Source: a virus. From it: a stretch of DNA of 46,653 bases. A program made the position numbers and the translations under genes. Shown here in pieces: positions 16,041 through 23,796 of the stretch. The stretch spans positions 1 through 46,653 of the IMG/VR virus record IMGVR_UViG_3300038759_000120. One strand, given 5' to 3'. How positions within the stretch are numbered: position 1 is the first letter of the stretch; each line of letters opens with the position of its first letter. A model generated the notes under the pieces. That model saw only the letters and a program-made list of their open reading frames with translations. It was not told where the DNA came from and did not search any database.

Positions 16041-16049
16041 AGTATAACA
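16041..16049 (-). promoter_or_regulatory. Late promoter before the sheath gene, extended -10
   Basis: Minus-strand TGTTATACT (-10 at 16046-16041). Predicted start about 16034, giving a leader of some 23 nt with a CAGGAG ribosome-binding site. Confidence 0.7.
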
Positions 16050-16053
16050 CTAC

Positions 16054-16602
16054 TTAATCGGGCACGCTACCAGTTGCTACAACCGTACCGTTCTCGTACT
16101 CTACCCCGTAACTAGCCGACTCAATAGAGTTTATCGTAACCTCGTCGGTTGTTTCGTAATACAAGTACACGTAACACTGTGCACGTTGCTCAGGGTTTCC
16201 CGATTGCATACGCGTTAGGTTGTTTGGAGCGCTCACACGTTGCCAGCCGAGTTTATTAGCTCGTAACGACGTTGACACGTCAGGGCGCTTGTTACACTCT
16301 TGTAAGCGTGATACGCGACTAATGGCATCAACGCCACGGTAGACGTTTATATCTGCTTCCACGATGATTTGAGCGCGTACGTCGACGTCTAGAGATAGTG
16401 GGGTCGTTGACGTGTTGTGATGGATATTAGCTTGACCACGTTGAGCAACGGATTGTTTCGGCTCGATAGTGATGTACTCACCTGACGGTGCGGGTATACC
16501 TGTACCGTCTGATTGAGTCTGATTAGCGAGTATAACAGTCGATACACCCGTAACGGACTTAACGATCGGTTGTAAGATGTTGAATAGCTCTAAACGGTTC
16601 AT
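16054..16602 (-). CDS. Tail terminator / neck protein (gp12-like)
   Basis: 182 aa. Pattern of the neck terminator (LIC_12616 type) family: LFNILQPIVKSVTGVSTVILANQTQSDG, GEYITIEPKQSVAQRGQ, and a final domain with YVYLYYETTDEVTINSIES. It lies between head-closure and sheath genes, as in related myophages. Four-base overlap with the upstream gene. Confidence 0.72.
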   Translation of the reverse strand: MNRLELFNILQPIVKSVTGVSTVILANQTQSDGTGIPAPSGEYITIEPKQSVAQRGQANIHHNTSTTPLSLDVDVRAQIIVEADINVYRGVDAISRVSRLQECNKRPDVSTSLRANKLGWQRVSAPNNLTRMQSGNPEQRAQCYVYLYYETTDEVTINSIESASYGVEYENGTVVATGSVPD

Positions 16603-16958
16603 TGATTGTCAATCCTGCTAACCACGGCGCGGCAATAGTTGCGCCAGTGTCGATTATCTAATTCGTGACATTTGTAGCGCTGGCCGTCAAATTCCCATAC
16701 GTCGGCGGGTGATATACTCGCGTTAATACCGTCGTTGACGTGTAACACTCTTGCGTCTTTGATACGTTCACCGCCCTTTTCAAGTGCTTCGATTTCTCTG
16801 TCTGTTGCGGGTTGTATATTCACAGTGTGCGGTGTGGGTGTTTCAGCGCCCGGTTGATAAATACCACCCGAGTCGTAACCACCACCCGTTTTAGCGATAC
16901 GTGTTGCTGGTATCGATGTGAATACGGGGTCGATAAACCCTTGCATGTCGAGACTCAT
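16599..16958 (-). CDS. Head closure / head-tail connector protein
   Basis: 119 aa. Pattern FTSIPATRIAKTGGGYDSGGIYQPG...HTVNIQPATDREIEALEKGGERIKD is that of gp16-like head-completion proteins, which often mention 'epxxIe.l..G.R..' and end in a small beta domain (ADVWEFDGQRYKCHELDN). Encoded between gp10-like and terminator genes. Confidence 0.68.
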   Translation of the reverse strand: MSLDMQGFIDPVFTSIPATRIAKTGGGYDSGGIYQPGAETPTPHTVNIQPATDREIEALEKGGERIKDARVLHVNDGINASISPADVWEFDGQRYKCHELDNRHWRNYCRAVVSRIDNQ

Positions 16959-17113
16959 GGTCCAACCACCTCGGATGAATACGGTTTACTAACAACCATG
17001 CAAAATTTAGGTACGTAAGGTTTGAGACCAAACACAACAAGCGGTATATTGATTAGTTTAATTAACCACATGTGACGTATTGAAACGTCTACTTTCAATT
17101 CACAGGTTGCCAT
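16955..17113 (-). CDS. Small hydrophobic protein in the head-tail cluster, 52 aa
   Basis: ATG 17113 is one base past the stop of the gp10-like gene and its TGA (16955-16957) overlaps the next ATG. The sequence has one hydrophobic segment (HMWLIKLINIPLVVFGL). Short membrane-like proteins at this exact place are frequent in related phages; function unknown. Confidence 0.65.
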   Translation of the reverse strand: MATCELKVDVSIRHMWLIKLINIPLVVFGLKPYVPKFCMVVSKPYSSEVVGP

Positions 17114-17114
17114 T

Positions 17115-17711
17115 TTACAAGCCCTCAGTTGGTTTAGTTGATGAGACTTTAAACGTTACGCTCTGTCTCAGTGCGCCGCTGTCGATTAGCGGATTCGACG
17201 ACCCTTTCGCTTTAATCGTGCTTGGTGCGTTTGGTGGTGTCTTCAATTCGGTCATGTACTTCTGAACCATACCGACTGCGACAACCCCGACGCGCTCTAA
17301 CGCTGTGTTAAGTGTTTCGCCGTTGTCGAGTGCACGTTCAATAATTTTTAAATACTCTTCGTTCCCTGCGTTGACTCCTGGGTTTAACCAAGGTCGTGCG
17401 GGAATGTTCACGGTGTGTGGGCCTGTCACACCTAACTCAGCGTAACCACTACCCGATTTTAAAAACCTAACCTCGTTACGTTCCGCAGCGGCTTTCGATG
17501 CGAAACCGTACGACGTGCCACCCGGGTGATTTATGTCAGCACCAAACTCATGTATCGCACCTAACGATGCGTTAGTGATGTCGTCGCTCTCATGGTTTCC
17601 CGCATCTTCGTGTATTCCGATTGTGACGTAGTTATCCGCCGTTAGCTCTTCAAGCTCTCGTCGCAGTTGGTCGATGGTGTTTTGAACACCTGTCACAGTC
17701 GATTTAATCAT
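17115..17711 (-). CDS. HK97 gp10-like neck / minor tail protein
   Basis: 198 aa. Pattern of gp10-like proteins: ADNYVTIGIHEDAG...ASLGAIHEFGADI...IPARPWLNPGV...VGMVQKYMTELKTPPNAPSTIKAKGSSNPLIDSGALRQSVTF (in part). An insertion (about residues 63-98, HPGGTSYGFASKAAAERNEVRF...) separates the two halves. It is the first gene after the plus-strand island. The -10 box at 17719-17724 leaves almost no leader. Confidence 0.75.
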   Translation of the reverse strand: MIKSTVTGVQNTIDQLRRELEELTADNYVTIGIHEDAGNHESDDITNASLGAIHEFGADINHPGGTSYGFASKAAAERNEVRFLKSGSGYAELGVTGPHTVNIPARPWLNPGVNAGNEEYLKIIERALDNGETLNTALERVGVVAVGMVQKYMTELKTPPNAPSTIKAKGSSNPLIDSGALRQSVTFKVSSTKPTEGL

Positions 17712-17718
17712 AGCTCAT

Positions 17719-17747
17719 AGTATATTCACAATTTGGTGTTGTTGCAA
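17719..17747 (-). promoter_or_regulatory. Late promoter before the gp10-like gene
   Basis: Minus-strand TTGCAA (17747-17742), 17-bp spacer, TATACT (17724-17719). The predicted start is at or next to the ATG at 17711, so the mRNA may be leaderless. Confidence 0.65.
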
Positions 17748-17769
17748 TCGACCCCGTTTAAATACTTGT

Positions 17770-17863
17770 GGGGTGATACATCGGGGTGACTCTAAGTCCT
17801 TGATACCTATAACACTATACACTCTTTACCCCTTTACCCCTTAAAATATAAGAATAGATAGTA
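17770..17863. repeat. Iteron-bearing repeat, copy A (candidate origin)
   Basis: Positions 17783-17863 match 33578-33657, with 43 bp identical (17821-17863). GGGGTGA occurs at 17770 and 17783. CTTTACCCC occurs twice in tandem (17824-17840), giving GGGGTAAAG on the other strand. AT-rich DNA with short purine tracts follows to about 17950, then CGGGGTATCG. This fills the 370-bp gap between the gp10-like gene and the 18082 island. Confidence 0.7.
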
Positions 17864-18020
17864 GAGAGAATAATAGTAATATATAGGTATATATCATAAT
17901 CATAATAATAATATTGAGAGTATTACTAAGAGAGTGAGAAAGTGCGGGATTTTACACCTTTTCGGGGTATCGCTTTAAATTCAAAGACTTACAGCACCCT
18001 ACTTTAACCCCGTTTAATAC

Positions 18021-18049
18021 TTGACGTATCCGTCACTAAGCGCTACACT
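18021..18049 (+). promoter_or_regulatory. Promoter with operator on the -35
   Basis: TTGACG (18021-18026), 17-bp spacer, TACACT (18044-18049). Operator TGACGTATCCGTCA at 18022-18035. Drives the 18082-19669 island. Confidence 0.78.
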
Positions 18050-18081
18050 TCCCGTACAGTAAAATTGTGGAGATACAACGA

Positions 18082-18414
18082 ATGACAACGGAACAACGAA
18101 GAGCGATAAACGAGAATCCGAATTTACAATCGGGCGTGCTATCAAGGTTGTTAGGTATACCAAGTAACACTATAAAAACGTTCCGACGACGTAATAATTT
18201 ACGTGGTAAGTGGACGTACTCGGGGACAGGTATACCATTTTTAAGATTCGACGGGTTATACCGTATAATGTATAACCACAGATACGTGATAGCATGTAAC
18301 GATTTTAAAAAGGCGATTGATGTGTTAGATCATTTAATCTGGTCGATCGAAACGGGTGTAATGTCTGATAACACACGCATAGAACACCCATATTTTGAAG
18401 GTTTGAAGCTATGA
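18082..18414 (+). CDS. Helix-turn-helix protein, 110 aa
   Basis: ATG 18082 sits nine bases after GGAG; the in-frame GTG at 18067 overlaps that site and is unlikely. Residues 14-42 (NLQSGVLSRLLGIPSNTIKTFRRRNNLRG) look like a helix-turn-helix. The rest is unassigned. It is the first gene of the island and overlaps the zinc-finger gene by four bases. Probably a phage DNA-binding regulator. Confidence 0.65.
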   Translation: MTTEQRRAINENPNLQSGVLSRLLGIPSNTIKTFRRRNNLRGKWTYSGTGIPFLRFDGLYRIMYNHRYVIACNDFKKAIDVLDHLIWSIETGVMSDNTRIEHPYFEGLKL

Positions 18415-18686
18415 GTAGATATAATTTAGCAGGTGATTCGACGATGATACATTGTAAAGTCACCGACAATAAAATGACGAAGAAAGAGTGTCAAAAACTT
18501 GACATACCTGTCTATTACTACGTGTGTAAACACGGTCACAAGTTACGTTACGTGTCAAACGATAAGTGTGTCGATTGTTCAGTAGCTCAAAACCGTAAAC
18601 ATACTGGTGATGCGAAACGCGTCGCAATTAAAAAGCGTCTCGACGAGATCGAAGCACGTCGAGAGCTTGACAAAATACTATGTTAA
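18411..18686 (+). CDS. Small zinc-finger protein, 91 aa
   Basis: Cysteines are arranged as C15, C26, then VCKHGHKLRYVSNDKCVDC (C-x-H-x-H ... C-x2-C), followed by a basic helical tail. The CKHGH...YVS...C-x2-C unit recurs at the C-terminus of the 33920 protein. Possible nucleic-acid-binding protein. An internal ATG at 18444 is an alternative start. Confidence 0.6.
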   Translation: MSRYNLAGDSTMIHCKVTDNKMTKKECQKLDIPVYYYVCKHGHKLRYVSNDKCVDCSVAQNRKHTGDAKRVAIKKRLDEIEARRELDKILC

Positions 18687-18784
18687 GGTACACTTGAACT
18701 GCGACTAGACCGGCCAGTTGAAAAGCATTTAGTCAATGCCTGTCGCAACCTTTCAAGACTACCCATGACTTAGGGGCCTTAACG
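18687..18784 (+). promoter_or_regulatory. Structured leader of the homing endonuclease gene
   Basis: The 98-bp gap holds interleaved complementary blocks: TGCGAC (18700-18705) with GTCGCA (18742-18747), TTGAAA (18718-18723) with TTTCAA (18751-18756), and GCATT (18725-18729) with AATGC (18735-18739). The first two helices cross, so a pseudoknot can form. GACTA (18703) can alternatively pair with TAGTC (18730). AGGGG precedes the ATG at 18785. Confidence 0.4.
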
Positions 18785-19669
18785 ATGCGTAAACTAACCA
18801 CCGATCAATTTATCGAAAAAGCTAAACTAGTTCATGGTGATAAATATGATTACTCTAAAACCATGTACACTAAAGCCAAGTTCAAACTGACTGTAACTTG
18901 TCGTAATCACGGCGATTTCACCCAGAAAGCTAACAATCATTTAAACGGTAACGGATGCCCGACATGCGCCAACAAGGTACAAATGAGCACCAGTGAATTT
19001 ATCGCGAAAGCTAAACTAGTTCATGGTGATAAATATGATTACACCATGTCAGAATGTAAATCATATTCACATAAAATAACTATAAAATGCCCGTCGCACG
19101 GTTACTTCAAACAAAGTTATGAAAATCATCTTAAAAAAGGTATGGGATGTAGAGCGTGTGGGTCTGAACGCATGAAAAAGCTACAAACTAAGACTGCAAG
19201 CCAGTTCATAGATGAATCAAAAATAATACACGGTGATAAGTATGATTATTCTAAAGTTAATTATGTTGGTAGGGTCAGTAAAGTAATTATAAATTGTGCT
19301 GAGCATGGTGATTTCAACCAGAACCCAGCATGTCACTTACGAGGTTCTGGTTGTCCGTCTTGCGCTAATACATGTTTCGACACATCTAAACAGTCAAAAC
19401 TTTACATCTTAGTATCTGAAGACGGTAGTATGATTAAAGTAGGTATAACTAATAACTACAACAGAAGAGTTAGTGAGTTGAAATGTTCCACACCCTTCAA
19501 CTTTGAAATGTTAGACTTGTACAGTGTTGAAGGAAGTGTTGCTCGTATCTTCGAGAAATCACTCCACAGCATGTTAAATAGTGCTAATCTGAAAGGTTTT
19601 AACGGTGCTACAGAGTGGTTTCTTCACAACGGTGATTTTATAGACGGTGTGAGGTTAATGTTATCTTGA
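18785..19669 (+). CDS. Homing endonuclease: three DUF723-type repeats plus GIY-YIG/T5orf172-like domain
   Basis: 294 aa. Three repeats (about residues 1-63, 66-128 and 133-196) share FIxxAKLVHGDKYDYS...HGxFxQ...HLxGxGCPxCA, each with an H/C zinc-binding set. The C-terminal domain (about 205-245, SKLYILVSEDGSMIKVGITNNYNRRVSELK) is the T5orf172/Mug113 branch of GIY-YIG nucleases. This is a typical free-standing mobile endonuclease. Its DNA has fewer CG dinucleotides than the neighbouring genes. It ends five bases before the convergent DUF4054 gene and probably entered the phage with part of the island. Confidence 0.8.
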   Translation: MRKLTTDQFIEKAKLVHGDKYDYSKTMYTKAKFKLTVTCRNHGDFTQKANNHLNGNGCPTCANKVQMSTSEFIAKAKLVHGDKYDYTMSECKSYSHKITIKCPSHGYFKQSYENHLKKGMGCRACGSERMKKLQTKTASQFIDESKIIHGDKYDYSKVNYVGRVSKVIINCAEHGDFNQNPACHLRGSGCPSCANTCFDTSKQSKLYILVSEDGSMIKVGITNNYNRRVSELKCSTPFNFEMLDLYSVEGSVARIFEKSLHSMLNSANLKGFNGATEWFLHNGDFIDGVRLMLS

Positions 19670-19673
19670 CACA

Positions 19674-20105
19674 CTAAACAGTGCGAGCACCCATACCCGC
19701 ACGACGTCGTAAGCGAAGATATTGAACACCGTAGTTACTAAGTGACAAATAATCATCGGCGGTCGTTTGGATAGCACCCACACGATACGTAACAGACTCG
19801 TCTCGCACTGACTTAGCTGCAACGTTTAAACGCGCTGTGGGATTTACTGAGGTCGGGTCGGTTGCTCCCGCACCTGTAGTGTATTCAATACTTAACCAGT
19901 GCGCAGCGAATAAGAACACGCCGCGACGTTTGAAGTTTTGACAGTCAGTTACGTCGAACACACCCCAACCGCGCCCACCGCATTCGGGGAACGCTTCACA
20001 AAATGCTTCGGTTACTACTTCGTCAGGCCATTTCGTAACGTCGCTAAACGCGGGTTTTGACGCTCGAAACGCGTCGATAATTTCTTGTGTTATTTCCACA
20101 CTCAT
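19674..20105 (-). CDS. Head-tail connector, DUF4054 family
   Basis: 143 aa. Pattern: AFRASKPAFSDVTKWPDEVVTEAFCEAFPECGGRGWG, FLFAAHWLSIEY, and the C-terminal TTADDYLSLSNYGVQYLRLRRRAG (in parts). This family of connector/adaptor proteins follows the capsid genes in phages with DUF2184 capsids. Four-base overlap with the upstream gene. Confidence 0.8.
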   Translation of the reverse strand: MSVEITQEIIDAFRASKPAFSDVTKWPDEVVTEAFCEAFPECGGRGWGVFDVTDCQNFKRRGVFLFAAHWLSIEYTTGAGATDPTSVNPTARLNVAAKSVRDESVTYRVGAIQTTADDYLSLSNYGVQYLRLRRRAGMGARTV

Positions 20106-20710
20106 GTCGGAATATCCTCATTTGGTACGTCTAAGCCACCGTCGTACATTTCGATACGTACAGCAATGTCTTGAATTTGTGGATCTGCGCTGTAAAACTT
20201 TAACAGATAACTTGTGTTAGCAGCTAAAATATAATTAGACCCGTAAAGCGCGTTTGGTGCCCCGCGTGACTGTTGTGACGTTGGTCCAAGTACGTAAACA
20301 GTCGGTGCAAACTTATCACCCTCATCAGTCAACGTAAAACCCGTCAGTAACTCCACAGTGGGTGTTGTCTCTACGATACCGCACGCACTGTACAACGGAT
20401 CGTTCGTCCCACCTGTATACGTAGGGTTTTCGAATATATCAGCTATTACAGTCGTGCCGGTGTGTGCAAACTCACGGGACTTTAAGTCCACAGGTTTATC
20501 ACCCGTGACGATCATAGAGTAGTAAACACCAGCGGAATTAATCGCACCGGTGCTTGTCGGTGCGGCAATTATGAGTCGAGACGCACCCCATTGACGACCA
20601 CGCTTTTTATTCATCTCGTCGTAAGACTGCGTACAGATAGCTTTAAACCCGTTAATAACCCTAACGAACATTCCGTCTATCGAGTTTTTAAATTGCCACG
20701 GTGTTAACAT
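20102..20710 (-). CDS. Virion-associated protein of unknown family, 202 aa
   Basis: Good ribosome-binding site (AGGAAATTATA ATG). Basic, helical N-terminus (PWQFKNSIDGMFVRVINGFKAICTQSYDEMNKKRGRQ in part) and beta-rich remainder with a C-terminal domain (NTSYLLKFYSADPQIQDIAVRIEMYDGG). Encoded between the beta-helix protein and DUF4054, so probably a head or neck protein. No family recognised. Confidence 0.6.
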   Translation of the reverse strand: MLTPWQFKNSIDGMFVRVINGFKAICTQSYDEMNKKRGRQWGASRLIIAAPTSTGAINSAGVYYSMIVTGDKPVDLKSREFAHTGTTVIADIFENPTYTGGTNDPLYSACGIVETTPTVELLTGFTLTDEGDKFAPTVYVLGPTSQQSRGAPNALYGSNYILAANTSYLLKFYSADPQIQDIAVRIEMYDGGLDVPNEDIPT

Positions 20711-20733
20711 TATAATTTCCTATAGTGTGAATA

Positions 20734-20756
20734 GACCCGCCGTAAATTGACGGGTC
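20734..20756 (-). terminator. Hairpin between the beta-helix gene and the 202-aa gene
   Basis: GACCCGTC pairs with GGCGGGTC (one G-U) around AATTTAC on the minus strand, with no clear U tract. Possible attenuator or processing site. Confidence 0.4.
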
Positions 20757-20771
20757 GTTGTTAGTTGGTCT

Positions 20772-22811
20772 TTAGATAGCTACACAGTTCAATTTCAGAG
20801 GGATCGCGGACATATCCCTAGATGCGACTCCTTTATTGATAGCTGTAATACTAACAACCTCATCAGCGGTTATCACGCAAGAGACTACTTGAACATCTGG
20901 TAAGTTATTTATTGCTGAGACATTATAAGAGGAACTGACGGACAACCCTTTGTAATCGACATTGGCTGTTACCAATCCGTCTGTTGGCACATTTAACCCG
21001 AAGTCGGCAACTACTTGTTCAATCCTTCCAGACTGTAAGTACTGTCTTTCAGTTAAGAAGTTCACATTTCTTACAAAAGATATATCACCACCTCCGCAGA
21101 TCTGTATATTTGTGTCGTTTGGTTGCGGGGTTGCCCCCCAGACCCCTACACCATCATCCATAACAAGGTCAAAGATTAGTTGACCGTCCACAACAGGGTC
21201 TGAGTTTGCCCTGAACAAACTGTCAACACCAGTACCTCTTATCTTGAACTTGTCACCATGTAGCTTATAATTACTTGTCGTACCTGAACCTCTCACATCT
21301 AAGCCACGATATTTCTTTATAGCATAGTTGTCAAAGTGCCAATCCATCTCATCAAACAATATAGTCCCCGCCACATTGTTTCCGAAATAAGAGTCGAATT
21401 CGTTGAGAGGTTGTGAGAATGTCAAGCTAGTGTAGCCGTTAAACTTTGCTACTGTATCCACAGATGATGTATACCAAGATGTACTACTTTTTGCTGTAAC
21501 CCTGTCACCACTATAGTTATAGAAGTTTACTGGAACACCTTTACTTGTGTTCGTTATAACACCAGAACAAATATTTTTATGATTTATGATTCTGGCGCTT
21601 GTTCTTGAGGGGTTCATATCTTCCTCATCGAAAATATTTATATCAAACACACAAGCTCTACTCACCGTGTCAATTAGAGTAACGTCACCCCTACACTGGA
21701 AACCAAAAGACATTGAGTTAACACTAACGCACTTGTCATACACTAAATCCCTGCACTGATGATGAGATGCGAAAGAATCAAGAGAGGTGCTTATGGCTTG
21801 ACCACCTATACACCTCATATCCACACTGCTACCGTATAGCTCTGGTTTAGTTAGGTTTGAACCATAACTTTGATTATGAGTATCAACGAGGTGCCTTACC
21901 CTTTTGCCAGTGATACCATAAACCCTTGTGCCGAAGCTACAGTCCACAAGTCCTGAACTTTGAGCCTCTTTGTCACCAGCAGCATCCCTGTCCTCTCCAT
22001 TGGAGAAATCACTTTTATACACTACACTGTTTAAGCAAGCTACTAGTTCACATGACCATCTATATGTTCTTGTTGTATTAAAGGCTATGACTGGTTTATT
22101 TAAAGCAACAAACCTTGTCAGAGGGGCATTTAGTAACACCAATCCTGTAACATCATCTCTGTGCTTGATATCACCATTGTAAACTTTCACAGTATTATTA
22201 TTTCTTTGAGATATTTGTGGGTTGGTCGTGTAGGTGTTGTTTTGCCCGCAAATACTACTACTTAACCCACCGAGTCTGATCGAATTTGAGTCTACTATCT
22301 CTTCAACGAAGATGTCTTCTGCTTGGAAAGCTAAAGCACCTTTTGCGTCTTTAGCCACATCGTCAGAAGTAAGTCTAACGATATCTCTAGGTCTGATTAA
22401 TGATGTGTCAGGTATTCCGCCAACTATTAAATCACCTGCGCCACCTATAGATGTAAAACTCTGTATTGATGACCAACCACCGTGAAACTCTATCCCCACC
22501 TTGTTTTCGTCATGTATAACCAAAGTTGAATTGTTTAAATTTACATTTATAGATTTTTGACTTAAGTCTATGAATGTATCTGTTAGAAAATGGTATGTTT
22601 TTGACCTACCAAAAATTATAGTGTCACCATCCCCAGCAGCAGCACACAAATCAATAAAAGGTTGTGAGTTGTCAAAAGATATATCATCAGGAACTAAACC
22701 ATTGTCATCAGTGTATAAATCAGCACCCACAAGGTTTATTAATCCGTTTACATTTGATCTTAAAAGCTCTGTCGTGTAATTCTCACCACATATCATTTTT
22801 TCTAAAGACAT
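20772..22811 (-). CDS. Beta-helix spike/fibre protein encoded in the head gene cluster
   Basis: 679 aa. An opening phrase common in fibre proteins (ADLYTDDNGLVPDDISFDNSQPFIDLCAAAGDGDTIIFG, residues 30-68 in part) resembles pectate-lyase-type beta-helix spikes. The body is repetitive and rich in Val, Asn, Ser and Gly; the C-terminus (DVQVVSCVITADEVVSITAINKG) is a small beta domain. It lies between capsid-proximal genes and DUF4054, not in the tail cluster, so it may decorate the head. Its DNA is markedly poor in CG dinucleotides compared with both sides, a sign of transfer. An unusual second receptor- or glycan-binding protein. Confidence 0.7.
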   Translation of the reverse strand: MSLEKMICGENYTTELLRSNVNGLINLVGADLYTDDNGLVPDDISFDNSQPFIDLCAAAGDGDTIIFGRSKTYHFLTDTFIDLSQKSINVNLNNSTLVIHDENKVGIEFHGGWSSIQSFTSIGGAGDLIVGGIPDTSLIRPRDIVRLTSDDVAKDAKGALAFQAEDIFVEEIVDSNSIRLGGLSSSICGQNNTYTTNPQISQRNNNTVKVYNGDIKHRDDVTGLVLLNAPLTRFVALNKPVIAFNTTRTYRWSCELVACLNSVVYKSDFSNGEDRDAAGDKEAQSSGLVDCSFGTRVYGITGKRVRHLVDTHNQSYGSNLTKPELYGSSVDMRCIGGQAISTSLDSFASHHQCRDLVYDKCVSVNSMSFGFQCRGDVTLIDTVSRACVFDINIFDEEDMNPSRTSARIINHKNICSGVITNTSKGVPVNFYNYSGDRVTAKSSTSWYTSSVDTVAKFNGYTSLTFSQPLNEFDSYFGNNVAGTILFDEMDWHFDNYAIKKYRGLDVRGSGTTSNYKLHGDKFKIRGTGVDSLFRANSDPVVDGQLIFDLVMDDGVGVWGATPQPNDTNIQICGGGDISFVRNVNFLTERQYLQSGRIEQVVADFGLNVPTDGLVTANVDYKGLSVSSSYNVSAINNLPDVQVVSCVITADEVVSITAINKGVASRDMSAIPLKLNCVAI

Positions 22812-22975
22812 GTTATTAACTCCCCATTACATTCTATTAAGCCGTAGCTGCAATCAACTAAACCCGTTGTTTTGTCGTACCAACCACCGACTATAACGTT
22901 GTCACTACCACCAAAAACCAGAACACCTTTAATATTTAACGTTATTGGTATTATGTTATTAACTAAAAACGCCAT
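22802..22975 (-). CDS. Small protein upstream of the beta-helix gene, 57 aa
   Basis: ATG 22975 overlaps the TGA of the 90-aa gene (TGATG) and its TAG overlaps the beta-helix start. The product (AFLVNNIIPITLNIKGVLVFGG...WYDKTTGLVDCSYGLIECNGELITCL, in part) is beta-rich with three cysteines near the end. Probably part of the same head-fibre assembly. Confidence 0.65.
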   Translation of the reverse strand: MAFLVNNIIPITLNIKGVLVFGGSDNVIVGGWYDKTTGLVDCSYGLIECNGELITCL

Positions 22976-23247
22976 CACACCACCTCGACAACTTGCACAG
23001 CACTACCCGAAACGCTCCAAGCCCATAGGCCTGAATCACCTTGTGTATTCTCGCCGCTTTGACCGGTTACGAGTAACGCAGCGCCCGAAGCACCCATAGT
23101 AGGCGTAGTAGCTCCGACATGTACTCGAACATCACCGCTCCCCACGTTTTGAGCACTTACTTTCGTACCGACTGTTATACCTGTTGCGGCGTATAAGTCC
23201 ACAGGTGTTTTAGCTGGTAATAATACGTCCGGTAATGTATCAGACAT
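22975..23247 (-). CDS. Head decoration/fibre-base protein, 90 aa
   Basis: Gly/Val/Thr-rich beta protein (LLPAKTPVDLYAATGITVGTKVSAQNVGSGDVRVHVG in part) of the kind encoded next to head-fibre genes. GGAG ribosome-binding site just after the terminator at 23266-23290. Position and neighbours suggest it anchors the beta-helix protein. Family name not assigned. Confidence 0.6.
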   Translation of the reverse strand: MSDTLPDVLLPAKTPVDLYAATGITVGTKVSAQNVGSGDVRVHVGATTPTMGASGAALLVTGQSGENTQGDSGLWAWSVSGSAVQVVEVV

Positions 23248-23265
23248 GTTTCGTTCTCCAAATAT

Positions 23266-23290
23266 AAAAAAGGGCTACGTATAGCAGCCC
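23266..23290 (-). terminator. Rho-independent terminator
   Basis: Minus strand: GGGCT, loop GCTATACGT, AGCCC, then TTTTTT. It follows the SAP-like gene and would reduce transcription into the 90-aa and beta-helix genes relative to the capsid gene. Confidence 0.75.
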
Positions 23291-23313
23291 AATCGTCAGT
23301 CAACTACAAATTG

Positions 23314-23709
23314 TTACTTGTCCGCTTCTTCGAGTTTAGCGATAAGCTGTGTCGCTGTGTCGCGGCTCTTCACTTCAATGTCACGCGCTTCACACTGTGC
23401 TACTAGTTGCGCTTTGTCGAAATCCGCGTAAAGCGACTCACCGTCGTCGGCGTCACTATCACCACGTGGCTTTAAGTCTGGTTTAACTGGGCTACCTTGT
23501 AACTCTGGTTTAACCGGACTACCCGCAACGGCGATTAAATCTTCATTGTCGATTAGTGATTGTACAAACGCTGATTCACACAACTCGTCAGGCACTTCAA
23601 CCGCTGGGTTTTTACCCGGCTTGATTAAATACTTCTCGGTGCGTTCACCTTTATCGTTTAACGAACCATTAACGGTGATTAAACGTGCTGATTTATTTTT
23701 CAATAACAT
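23314..23709 (-). CDS. Head-associated protein with C-terminal SAP/LEM-like motif
   Basis: 131 aa. N-terminal small beta domain (KSARLITVNGSLNDKGERTEKYLIKPGKNPAVEVPDEL in part), a linker with two GSPVKP(E/D)L repeats, and a C-terminal helix-extended loop-helix (FDKAQLVAQCEARDIEVKSRDTATQLIAKLEEAD in part) like SAP/HeH domains in some phage head proteins. GAGGG ribosome-binding site. Directly after the capsid gene. Confidence 0.65.
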   Translation of the reverse strand: MLLKNKSARLITVNGSLNDKGERTEKYLIKPGKNPAVEVPDELCESAFVQSLIDNEDLIAVAGSPVKPELQGSPVKPDLKPRGDSDADDGESLYADFDKAQLVAQCEARDIEVKSRDTATQLIAKLEEADK

Positions 23710-23739
23710 GATATTAGCCCTCGACCCGATTGTTAGTAT

Positions 23740-23788
23740 AACTCGTTACGGTGGGGCGGGCCTTCCCCTTTTTCGTCCGTAACGAGTT
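23740..23788 (-). terminator. Long hairpin downstream of the capsid gene
   Basis: AACTCGTTACGG (23740-23751) and CCGTAACGAGTT (23777-23788) are perfect 12-bp complements; inside lie GGGG (23753-23756) and CCCC (23765-23768). It begins nine bases past the capsid stop. Either a terminator or a 3' stabiliser for the abundant capsid mRNA. TATACT follows at once on the minus strand (23741-23736), a possible late -10. Confidence 0.65.
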
Positions 23789-23796
23789 AATTAGTT

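Noticed and set aside
18687-19669. Complete group I intron with endonuclease
   Set aside because: No split gene flanks it on either strand, and only a P7-like fragment is visible; reported as a structured leader instead.
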